Source: Flammeovirgaceae bacterium UBA4659 (GTDB lineage: Bacteria; Bacteroidota; Bacteroidia; Cytophagales; Cyclobacteriaceae). From it: a stretch of 13,271 nucleotides of DNA. The stretch is taken from contig DHLV01000161.1 in assembly GCA_002405445.1 (NCBI GenBank), forward strand, positions 1 through 13,271, read 5' to 3'. The notes under the pieces were generated by a model that had not been told where the DNA came from, ran no database searches, and saw only the letters and a list, made by a program, of their open reading frames with translations. The translations under genes and the position numbers were made by a program. Below are positions 6,505 through 12,336 of this stretch, piece after piece; position 1 is the stretch's first letter; each line of letters starts with the position of its first letter.

Positions 6505-9006
6505 ATGCAAGGAAAACAACTTAGAAAATTAGAAGCTGAACTGTGGAGAGCCGCAGATCAGCTCAGGGCAAACAGTAAACTGACCGCTTCGGAATACTCT
6601 ATGCCTGTATTGGGACTGATATTTTTACGACACGCTTACAACCGCTTTCAAAAAGTAAAAATTGAGGTGGAGAAAACTTTGCCTTCACATCCGCAAAGAG
6701 GAAAAAGAGCATTGACTAAGAAGGACTTTGAAGAACAAAATGCAATGTTCCTCCCTGAAAAGGCACAGTTTGACTATTTGGTTTCATTGCCCGAAAGTGC
6801 TGACATAGGCCAAGCGATTGACAACGCAATGAAACTGATTGAGGACGAATACGATAACCTCAAAGGTGTTTTGCCAAAGAACTTTTCCATTTTCAGTAAA
6901 GACCTGTTGCGGGAACTTCTCCGCATTTTCAATAAAGAAGTGTTGCAAAAAGCCGAAGGCGATTTGTTCGGGAAGATTTACGAATACTTCCTCAACAAAT
7001 TTGCAATGACCGGTGCACAGGAAGGCGGAGAATTTTTTACGCCTATGAGTTTGGTGCAAACCATTGTGAACGTAATTGAACCAGACCACGGCATTGTGTT
7101 TGACCCTGCCTGCGGCAGTGCGGGTATGTTTGTGCAAACGGGCTATTTCATAGAAAGCGAAGGACTGAAACCTGCCGAGAAAGTTACTTTTTACGGACAA
7201 GAAAAAGCCGAACTCAATACCAAACTGGCCAAGATGAACCTGGCAGTGCACGGACTGGAAGGCAACATACAGGAAGGCAATACTTTTTACGAAGACAAAC
7301 AAGATATGGTGGGCAAAGCCGATTTTGTAATGGCCAATCCTCCGTTTAATGTGGACGGTGTGGACAAAGCCAAAGATGCTGTTAAAAAAGACCCACGCCT
7401 GATTTTGGACGGTAAAGTAAACCTGCCGAAAAATGACAATGCTAATTATTTATGGATTCAGTATTTCTACAACTACCTGAAACCATCAGGCAGAGCAGGT
7501 TTTGTAATGGCTTCTTCTGCCAGCGATGCAGGACACAGCGAAAAAGACATACGGGAGAAGTTGGTAAAAACCGGTGCGGTTGATGTGATGATGGCGATTG
7601 GTAATAACTTTTTCTATACCCGTTCATTGCCTTGCACCTTGTGGTTTTTTGATAGAGGGAAAGAGCTCCTCATCCCCAGCCCTTCTCCTCAAGGAGAAGG
7701 GAGCGCATCAGTCGTAACATTGGAGCATCATCTTCCAAAACAACTTTTGGAAAATGCCCGTGAACTAAGAAAAAATCAAACCGAAGCAGAGGAATTACTT
7801 TGGCAATTACTTAGAAACCGACAACTAAATAATCTGAAATTTAGAAGGCAGCATCCGCTTAAAGCGGGTTTTATACTTGACTTTTATTGCGCTGAGGTGA
7901 AACTTGGGATTGAAATTGACGGAGGCTATCATACAAAAAAAGGACAACAGGAATATGATGCAGAACGAACTAAAATCATCAATGAATACGGCATCAACAT
8001 CATACGATTCATGAATGACCAAGTTCTACTCAAAACAGAGAAAGTTCTAAATGATATTGCATCTGCCGCAACTCCCCCCTCTCCAACTGGAGAGGTGCCG
8101 GGGGTGAGGAACAAAAACACCGTGCTGATGCTCGATGCCCGAAAAATTTACCGCAAGGTAACAAGCAAGGTAAACGACTTTAGCCCCGAGCAATTGCAAA
8201 ACCTCATTTGCATTGTAAACCTATACAGAGGCAACACCCAAAAGTTTGAAAGCACCGTAAAAAGCTATTTGCAAACGTCTGCTGATTTAGCCAAAGAAAC
8301 AGCCGAAGCTACCACTGAATTGCAAAAGCAATTGCATAAAGTATTAAAAACTGTTAGTGACTTTGCCAACAAATACGCCAAAGAAAATAAAGAGGCCAAA
8401 GCGTTTGTAGATGCCCTGAACATTGAAGAAACCACAAGCATTTACGAACAACAAAACAAACTGATTGCAGAAGCGAAGAAAGCCAAAGCAGATATTGAAG
8501 TTTTAGAAAGCATTGCCCATTTGTGCAAAACGCTACGCAAACCACAAGACAAACTCATTAAGCAATTATTGGATGCCATAAGCACCGCTGCCAAAGAATA
8601 CCAACTAAGCAAAAACAAAGACTGGAAAGAGTTGAGCTTAAAAGAACAACTAGACCAACTGAAAACCCTGCAACAGCAACTCAGCGGAAACCCCGATGAA
8701 GAAGAACCCGGCTTGCTGCACGAAACCGAATATTTCTACAAACAAGCCCATTGGCTTACCAGCCGTTTCTTTGAAGGTGTTTATACCGATGTGGAAGGAC
8801 TGTGCAAAGTAGTAACGCAAAAAGAAATTGAAGCCAAAGACTGGAGCTTAAGCCCGGGCAGGTATGTAGGCGTGGACACCAGTACCGATGAAGACTTTGA
8901 CTACCAAGAACGCCTGAACGAAATACATATTGAGTTGGACGGGTTGAACGAGGACGCTGTTCGATTAGCGGAGATGATTTCGGAAAACTACAAGCAAATC
9001 GTCTGA
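6505..9006 (+). CDS. hsdM: Type I restriction-modification methyltransferase HsdM with inserted DUF559 nuclease domain
   Basis: The 833-aa protein is an N6-adenine methyltransferase of the HsdM family. The N-terminal HsdM_N helical domain (about 1-150, LWRAADQLRANSKLTASEY) is followed by the SAM-binding motif DPACGSAGMF (200-209) and the catalytic NPPF (278-281). After SLPCTLWFFDRGK (residue 386) the family sequence is interrupted by 149 residues (387-535) that contain a complete DUF559 endonuclease-like domain, and it resumes at NKNTVLMLDARKIYRKVT. The C-terminal third is long helical, Lys/Glu-rich and coiled-coil-like, ending with the conserved DWSLSPGRYVGV. Without the insert the protein would be about 684 aa. 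HsdM with HsdS and HsdR forms the cytoplasmic complex that methylates host sites and cuts unmethylated DNA. The last residues and stop codon (KQIV, TGA 9004-9006) lie at the edge of a GxxExxY element, and a second HsdM-like tail lies downstream. Whether the chimera still methylates is unknown; all visible methyltransferase motifs are intact. Confidence 0.93.
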   Translation: MQGKQLRKLEAELWRAADQLRANSKLTASEYSMPVLGLIFLRHAYNRFQKVKIEVEKTLPSHPQRGKRALTKKDFEEQNAMFLPEKAQFDYLVSLPESADIGQAIDNAMKLIEDEYDNLKGVLPKNFSIFSKDLLRELLRIFNKEVLQKAEGDLFGKIYEYFLNKFAMTGAQEGGEFFTPMSLVQTIVNVIEPDHGIVFDPACGSAGMFVQTGYFIESEGLKPAEKVTFYGQEKAELNTKLAKMNLAVHGLEGNIQEGNTFYEDKQDMVGKADFVMANPPFNVDGVDKAKDAVKKDPRLILDGKVNLPKNDNANYLWIQYFYNYLKPSGRAGFVMASSASDAGHSEKDIREKLVKTGAVDVMMAIGNNFFYTRSLPCTLWFFDRGKELLIPSPSPQGEGSASVVTLEHHLPKQLLENARELRKNQTEAEELLWQLLRNRQLNNLKFRRQHPLKAGFILDFYCAEVKLGIEIDGGYHTKKGQQEYDAERTKIINEYGINIIRFMNDQVLLKTEKVLNDIASAATPPSPTGEVPGVRNKNTVLMLDARKIYRKVTSKVNDFSPEQLQNLICIVNLYRGNTQKFESTVKSYLQTSADLAKETAEATTELQKQLHKVLKTVSDFANKYAKENKEAKAFVDALNIEETTSIYEQQNKLIAEAKKAKADIEVLESIAHLCKTLRKPQDKLIKQLLDAISTAAKEYQLSKNKDWKELSLKEQLDQLKTLQQQLSGNPDEEEPGLLHETEYFYKQAHWLTSRFFEGVYTDVEGLCKVVTQKEIEAKDWSLSPGRYVGVDTSTDEDFDYQERLNEIHIELDGLNEDAVRLAEMISENYKQIV
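7668..7701. repeat. Left terminal inverted repeat/hairpin of the DUF559 cassette
   Basis: Begins CCTCATCCCC and contains the hairpin CCCTTCTCC (7680-7688) / GGAGAAGGG (7693-7701) around TCAA. It aligns with the reverse complement of the right end at about 25 of 34 positions. In hsdM it is translated as part of LIPSPSPQGEG. Confidence 0.75.
8076..8109. repeat. Right terminal inverted repeat/hairpin of the DUF559 cassette
   Basis: Contains the hairpin CCTCTCCA (8078-8085) / TGGAGAGG (8088-8095) and ends GGGGGTGAGG; its reverse complement begins CCTCACCCCC, matching the left end. Most differences fall in the hairpin loop, as expected if structure is conserved. It is translated as PPSPTGEVPGVR in the fusion. 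Confidence 0.75.
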
Positions 9007-9014
9007 ATCACGGA
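9001..9014. repeat. Left 14-bp terminal inverted repeat of the GxxExxY element
   Basis: GTCTGAATCACGGA, exact inverse of 9564-9577. The hsdM stop codon TGA (9004-9006) is inside it. Confidence 0.75.
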
Positions 9015-9017
9015 AAA

Positions 9018-9060
9018 TGTCAGAATCACGGATTAATAAGATTAACAGATTTCACAGATT
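9018..9060 (+). repeat. Direct repeat copy 1, leader of the GxxExxY gene
   Basis: Shares the first 15 bases (TGTCAGAATCACGGA) exactly with 9471-9485 and about 36 of 43 bases overall with 9471-9513. It abuts ATG 9061 directly, so it forms the whole leader of the nuclease gene. Confidence 0.75.
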
Positions 9061-9441
9061 ATGAGTGGAGATTTAAAATATAAGGACATAACAGAAAAAA
9101 TAATCGGGGCTTCTTTTGAGGTGCATAAATTTTTAGGCAATGGATTTCAGGAAGTAATTTACCAAAGGGCACTGGCATACGAAATGCGAAAAGCGGGATT
9201 GGAGTTTGCAAGAGAAATCGAGCAGGATATATTTTACAAAGAGCTTGAAGAACCCATAGGAACCCGAAGAGCCGATTTTGTAGTAGAAGGAAAAGTATTG
9301 GTAGAGTTAAAGGCCATTATACAATTGGAAGATGTGCATTGGGCGCAGGCTCTCAACTACCTGAAAGCATATAAACTGGACGTGGGGCTGCTTATTAATT
9401 TCGGCAGCAAGAGTTTAACATTTAAAAGACTGGTATTATGA
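9061..9441 (+). CDS. GxxExxY-type PD-(D/E)xK nuclease-like protein
   Basis: The 126-aa product carries the family signature GFQEVIY (G28, E31, Y34). A PD-(D/E)xK-like core follows: RADFVVEGKVLVELKA with D72, E82 and K84, then LNYLKAY and the terminal VGLLINFG..LTFKRLV typical of GxxExxY proteins (PDDEXK_3-like). Length matches the family. Members are small, nuclease-like, widespread in Bacteroidetes and often sit among CACGGATT-rich repeats; their cellular role is not established. Here the gene sits alone between hsdM and hsdS in the same direction and would be co-transcribed with them. ATG 9061 follows the repeat immediately with no obvious ribosome binding site. All three putative metal-site residues are present, so the enzyme is probably active. 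Confidence 0.88.
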   Translation: MSGDLKYKDITEKIIGASFEVHKFLGNGFQEVIYQRALAYEMRKAGLEFAREIEQDIFYKELEEPIGTRRADFVVEGKVLVELKAIIQLEDVHWAQALNYLKAYKLDVGLLINFGSKSLTFKRLVL

Positions 9442-9470
9442 AAGTGAATAACTATCTGCATCACAAACAC

Positions 9471-9513
9471 TGTCAGAATCACGGAATAGAAGGATTAAAG
9501 GATTTCACGGATT
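9471..9513 (+). repeat. Direct repeat copy 2, half of a large imperfect hairpin
   Basis: Second copy of the 9018-9060 repeat. Together with 9520-9577 it forms a long imperfect inverted repeat: GTCAGAATCACGGA at one end, TCCGTGATTCAGAC at the other, with GGATTTCACGGATTT facing AAAAATCCGTGCC. About 105 bases (9472-9577) could fold into one MITE-like stem. Confidence 0.65.
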
Positions 9514-9563
9514 TGAAATCTGTTAAATTAAAAAATCCGTGCCATCTGAGAAATCCGAGAAAA

Positions 9564-9577
9564 TCCGTGATTCAGAC
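9564..9577. repeat. Right 14-bp terminal inverted repeat of the GxxExxY element
   Basis: TCCGTGATTCAGAC, exact inverse of 9001-9014. It is followed directly by codons for an HsdM-like C-terminal tail. Confidence 0.75.
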
Positions 9578-9614
9578 AACCATTGCTGAAAACTATAAAG
9601 AGTTGGCGATATGA
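9576..9614 (+). pseudogene. hsdM: Orphaned HsdM C-terminal tail upstream of hsdS
   Basis: These bases read TTIAENYKELAI followed by TGA. The current hsdM ends EMISENYKQIV, so the ENYK tail appears twice, once on each side of the GxxExxY element. The stop TGA (9612-9614) overlaps the hsdS start as ATGA, the usual hsdM-hsdS coupling, so this is most likely the end of an older hsdM. The two tails differ mostly at third codon positions (TAC/TAT, AAG/AAA), as expected for homologous genes rather than a fresh target-site duplication. No start codon is associated with it. Confidence 0.65.
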
Positions 9615-10846
9615 AGTGGGAAAGAAAAACGATTAATGACTTGTGTGAAATAAAAGGTGGAAAGAGACTTCCTAAAAATCACGAATTAATCGAGATTGAA
9701 ACAAATCATCCTTACATAAGAGCCAGAGATATTGGAAATGGAATTATTGATTTCAGTAAACCGGTTTATTTGCAGGAAAGCACATTCAATTTTATTTCAA
9801 GATATACTGTAAAGGCAAATGATATAGTATTGACGATAGTTGGAGCGAACATTGGAGATGTTGGATTAATTCCAAAACATTTAGATGGTGCTAATCTAAC
9901 TGAGAATGCTGTCAAGCTCACATCATTCAATGAAAATTGCCATTTTAAATATCTACTTTATTACTTTTTATTACCTGGCAAAAAGAAGCAATTAGAGCAA
10001 GTTGCAGCTGGTTCGGCACAAGGTAAGTTAGGGCTATACAAAATCAAGGATATTGAGGTTCCAATTCCCACACTCCCCACCCAACGCAAAATCGCTTCCA
10101 TTTTATCGGCTTATGATGACTTGATAGAGAATAATTTGAAGCGGATAAAGTTGCTGGAGGAGAAGGCACAACTGCATTACAAAGAATTGATGCAGGAAAT
10201 GAGCTACACCAAAACCAAACGGGAAGAATACATTAAAGACTGCCTTGCATTTTACATTGGTGGCGGTTGGGGCGAAGAAGATTACAAAGAAGGATTTACT
10301 GAACCTGCATTTGTTATTCGGGGAACAGATATTCCCGATGCAAAAAAGGGAGAAGTAAAAGGCGTTCCGTTTCGCTATCACAAGGAATCAAATTTGGCTT
10401 CACGTAATATGCAAGCAGGAGATATTGTATTTGAGGTTTCTGGCGGAAGTAAAGGTCAGCCTGTTGGCAGAAGCATTTTGATAACCGAAAAAATGTTACA
10501 GCAATTCGGCAAACCTGTAATGTGTGCCAGCTTCTGTAAAATGCTACGACCAAATGAAAATGTTACACCCGAATTTTTCTACTTGTATTTATTGGCAAGT
10601 CATGAAAACGGAGTAATTGCACAGTATGAAAAACACAGTGCAAGCAATATTGTAAATTATGGCTTTGAGGAATTTATCGGTGAACAAAAAATCACCATTC
10701 CAAAAGAAACCGAACTGAAAGCATTTACTGAAAAGGTGAAACCCATTTTTACCTTAATCAGCACACTTGGCGAACAAAACACCAAATTGAGAGAAGCACG
10801 GGATATTTTATTACCTAAACTAATGAACGGACAAATAGAAGTGTAA
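9611..10846 (+). CDS. hsdS: Type I restriction-modification specificity subunit HsdS
   Basis: The 411-aa protein has the two-half layout of HsdS. Target recognition domain 1 (about 1-155) contains YIRARDIGNGIIDFSKPVYL, the ANDIVLTIVGANIGDVG strand and NLTENAVKL. The first conserved helix follows (LPTQRKIASILSAYDDLIENNLKRI, about 155-180). Target recognition domain 2 (about 205-350) has FVIRGTDIPDAKKGEV and AGDIVFEVSGGSKGQPVGRS. The second helix ends RDILLPKLMNGQIEV. HsdS picks the split target sequence and holds two HsdM and two HsdR subunits. The length is normal and both domains are present, so it looks intact. ATG 9611 overlaps the TGA of an orphaned HsdM tail (ATGA). Without the upstream full-length hsdM reading into it, that coupling is broken, so hsdS translation now depends on its own start. 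Confidence 0.92.
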   Translation: MKWERKTINDLCEIKGGKRLPKNHELIEIETNHPYIRARDIGNGIIDFSKPVYLQESTFNFISRYTVKANDIVLTIVGANIGDVGLIPKHLDGANLTENAVKLTSFNENCHFKYLLYYFLLPGKKKQLEQVAAGSAQGKLGLYKIKDIEVPIPTLPTQRKIASILSAYDDLIENNLKRIKLLEEKAQLHYKELMQEMSYTKTKREEYIKDCLAFYIGGGWGEEDYKEGFTEPAFVIRGTDIPDAKKGEVKGVPFRYHKESNLASRNMQAGDIVFEVSGGSKGQPVGRSILITEKMLQQFGKPVMCASFCKMLRPNENVTPEFFYLYLLASHENGVIAQYEKHSASNIVNYGFEEFIGEQKITIPKETELKAFTEKVKPIFTLISTLGEQNTKLREARDILLPKLMNGQIEV

Positions 10847-10911
10847 ATGCTTGACGCAGAAGGATATAGTCGGTGATTTTGAAATAATTAACTTAAAAGT
10901 GAAACAAAGAC

Positions 10912-10943
10912 TTGTATAATTCAGTTATAAGTGAATACATTTG
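10912..10943 (+). promoter_or_regulatory. Possible promoter of the toxin-antitoxin-chaperone module
   Basis: TTG (10912-10914) and TACATTTG (10936-10943) fit the Bacteroidetes -33/-7 pattern with a 21-base gap. The -7 box falls inside the first codons of the toxin frame, which begins GTG 10931. Either this is chance, or transcription starts after GTG 10931 and the toxin starts later or is read from a longer transcript. Confidence 0.35.
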
Positions 10944-11467
10944 CACTCGAAATATGGTATGATGAAGGAAGCATTTGCACATTTTACACCGTCAGGTGGG
11001 TTACAGATGATGACGATGCGGCATCCGAAACGGACAGGTTTTTTGATACCTATGCCGCGCCTGAGCATCCGCTTGAAGAAAAGGCATTGCAGTTGTTTCG
11101 ATTGATAACTGAAAGCATTGGTAACAGATACGGAGCAACCAATGATTTTTTTGACAGAATAGTAAACAGAGCACAAGAATTGCCACCAAAACCAAAACAA
11201 TGGGTAGAAGAAATAAAAGACTTAGGCATCAATTTCCCACTGAGATTGTTTTGTTATCGGGTAACCGAAAACATTGTTATTCTTTTCAATGGTGGGATTA
11301 AGGAATCGCAAGCAACACAAGACAGCAAAAATTTAAGTATGAAGTTTTACGAAGCACAAACCTTGGTCAAAAAAATTGAAGAGGCATTGCAATCAGAAAT
11401 GATTGAAATCTCGGATGACGGAAGGTATTTGCAAAACTTTGACGGAACAACAGACATAATACTATAA
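10931..11467 (+). CDS. RelE/HigB-like candidate toxin of a TAC module
   Basis: The 178-aa product has an N-terminal part (about 1-100: EIWYDEGSICTFYTVRW, acidic, helical middle) that I cannot assign. Its C-terminal part NFPLRLFCYRVTENIVILFNGGIKESQ (101-127), followed by FYEAQTLVKKIEEAL, matches the core of RelE/HigB or phage Gp49-like toxins: a strand of form LRLFxY, a strand IVILFNG, then a Lys-containing helix. Such toxins cut mRNA on the ribosome. It is longer than the usual 90-120 aa of the family. GTG 10931 is the furthest upstream sensible start and places EIW six residues in; no in-frame ATG lies near, and a -7 box overlaps this start. The antitoxin gene starts four bases after the stop. 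The toxin role rests on the fold-like motif and the gene order; it is not proven. Confidence 0.65.
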   Translation: MNTFALEIWYDEGSICTFYTVRWVTDDDDAASETDRFFDTYAAPEHPLEEKALQLFRLITESIGNRYGATNDFFDRIVNRAQELPPKPKQWVEEIKDLGINFPLRLFCYRVTENIVILFNGGIKESQATQDSKNLSMKFYEAQTLVKKIEEALQSEMIEISDDGRYLQNFDGTTDIIL

Positions 11468-11471
11468 GAGA

Positions 11472-11885
11472 ATGAGAAGCAAAACCGTAGATAGATTGCT
11501 GAAAAGCACACCGAAAGATGTAGAAATCTTTGTGGATTGGTATGCCGACCTGGTGGTTCGCATCAATCAGCTATTGCGTGAAAACAACATCAGCAAAAAG
11601 GAACTCGCAGAGAAGATGGACAAAAAACCATCTGAAATTTCCAAATGGCTGAGTGGTGAGCATAATTTCACCTTACGTTCGCTGGCAAAATTGTCGGCAG
11701 AGCTGGGTGAGCCATTACTGGAAGTGCCCAAGAAAAAAACACAGACAGAATTTGTAGAGGACGGTTTTATGTGCAGGGTGCACACCTTTGTGAGTTACAC
11801 AAAGCTCGACACAAAGACCAGTGGAAAGGTTTGGCAATTTGCCGAAGAATCAGAACCCTATAATGAATTGAGCAATGCAGGATAA
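11472..11885 (+). CDS. XRE/HigA-type HTH antitoxin with C-terminal extension
   Basis: The 137-aa protein has an HTH_3/XRE helix-turn-helix at about residues 30-85: INQLLRENNISKKELAEKMDKKPSEISKWLSGEHNFTLRSLAKLSAELGEPLLEV. After residue 88 comes a non-HTH tail of about 50 residues (TEFVEDGFMCRVHTFVSYTK...WQFAEESEPYNEL). In known TAC systems, such as HigB1-HigA1-SecB of Mycobacterium tuberculosis, a C-terminal tail of the antitoxin (the chaperone-addiction region) makes it depend on a SecB-like chaperone, and this tail is in the right place for that role. The gene follows the toxin by four bases and overlaps the SecB-like gene by eleven, so the three are one translational unit. It probably binds the toxin and represses its own operon. 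Antitoxin and addiction roles are inferred from order and architecture. Confidence 0.8.
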   Translation: MRSKTVDRLLKSTPKDVEIFVDWYADLVVRINQLLRENNISKKELAEKMDKKPSEISKWLSGEHNFTLRSLAKLSAELGEPLLEVPKKKTQTEFVEDGFMCRVHTFVSYTKLDTKTSGKVWQFAEESEPYNELSNAG

Positions 11886-12249
11886 AAATATTTTCGACCC
11901 GGAAAAAATTGCTTTGATTGATTTCAAAATGATTAAAGGACAGGTGGACACACCTGAAAATTTTGACATCAGCAAAGTTGTCGGCCACCAATTGGACAAC
12001 TCCTTACAATTGGGGTTCAACCTTGACGATAAATTGGCTAAGGCTGATTTCACAGTTAGCGTGAAAACCGACAGCAAAGGCGAAAACGAAACAGAAGCAA
12101 CGGGAAATTTTCATTTGATATTTATTTACCGTATTGAAAATTTAGAAGAGCTTGCCACTCACGAAAAAAACAAACGATTGAATCTTCATCCGGGATTGGC
12201 AAATGCACTTTCATCTGTTACTTACTCTACATCAAGAGGCATTCTTTAA
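11875..12249 (+). CDS. SecB-like TAC chaperone, truncated by a premature TAA
   Basis: The 124-aa frame resembles SecB-like chaperones of toxin-antitoxin-chaperone modules, with IALIDFKMIKGQVDTPENFDISK at the N-terminus, VKTDSKGENETEATGNFHLIFIYRIEN in the beta core, and HPGLANALSSVTYSTSRGIL, the SecB region before the last strand and helix. The frame stops at TAA 12247-12249, but the same frame then runs on for 28 codons (TRLQGTALQNFVLPIINPNN and beyond), the expected SecB end, before TGA 12334-12336. One base change would turn TAA into a sense codon and give a normal 153-aa protein. The lost part contains the conserved C-terminal PIINP segment, so function is probably impaired. The start overlaps the antitoxin end by eleven bases. 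The intact tail suggests a recent mutation or a sequencing error; a stop-codon readthrough cannot be excluded. Confidence 0.8.
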   Translation: MQDKNIFDPEKIALIDFKMIKGQVDTPENFDISKVVGHQLDNSLQLGFNLDDKLAKADFTVSVKTDSKGENETEATGNFHLIFIYRIENLEELATHEKNKRLNLHPGLANALSSVTYSTSRGIL

Positions 12250-12336
12250 ACTCGTTTACAAGGCACGGCATTGCAAAATTTTGTGTTGCCCATTATCAAT
12301 CCGAACAATCTGCTTCACAATAAGAAAAATGGATGA
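12250..12336 (+). pseudogene. Orphaned SecB-like C-terminus, ATGA overlap with hsdR
   Basis: Twenty-eight in-frame codons after the premature TAA still encode the expected SecB-like end (LQGTALQNFVLPIINP). The natural stop TGA 12334-12336 overlaps hsdR ATG 12333 as ATGA. There is no sign of further decay in this tail. Confidence 0.75.

Larger units (their letters stand above)
7668..8109 (+). mobile_element. DUF559-endonuclease cassette inserted in-frame in hsdM
   Basis: About 442 bp split hsdM between GGGAAA (to 7662) and AACAAAAAC (from 8110); the total foreign stretch 7663-8109 is 447 nt, exactly 149 codons, so the hsdM frame is kept. The coded domain (hsdM residues about 416-525) reads RELRKNQTEAEELLW, KFRRQHP, DFYC (D459), GIEIDG (E470, D472), H476, then IIRFMNDQVL. 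These are the hallmarks of DUF559, a Vsr/PD-(D/E)xK-like endonuclease family. Both ends carry inverted repeats that are themselves hairpins. There is no ATG start for the nuclease alone; a TTG (codon 406) is the only plausible internal start. No HINT/intein splice motifs and no clear target duplication are visible. That such repeat-flanked DUF559 units occur elsewhere in Bacteroidetes is from memory; mobility is inferred from structure. Confidence 0.78.
9001..9577 (+). mobile_element. Repeat-bounded GxxExxY nuclease element between hsdM and hsdS
   Basis: The block begins GTCTGAATCACGGA (9001-9014) and ends with its exact reverse complement TCCGTGATTCAGAC (9564-9577), a perfect 14-bp terminal inverted repeat. 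Inside lie one nuclease gene and two direct copies of a CACGGATT-rich repeat. The left end overlaps the last codon and stop of hsdM; the right end abuts a second HsdM-like tail joined to hsdS. No transposase is present, so movement would need recombination, the nuclease, or help in trans. The boundary is defined by the repeats; mobility is inference. Confidence 0.65.

Noticed and set aside
6784..7302. 172-codon minus-strand frame inside hsdM
   Set aside because: It overlaps the HsdM helical domain and SAM motif; aromatic-rich shadow translation with no independent signal.
7663..8109. Intein within hsdM
   Set aside because: The insert has no N-terminal Cys/Ser splice block, no TxxH block and no terminal HN-C/S/T. 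It matches DUF559 instead and has hairpin DNA ends.
9018..9577. CRISPR array from repeated CACGGATT units
   Set aside because: Units are few, irregularly spaced, partly inverted and not separated by spacers of constant size; they belong to the GxxExxY element.
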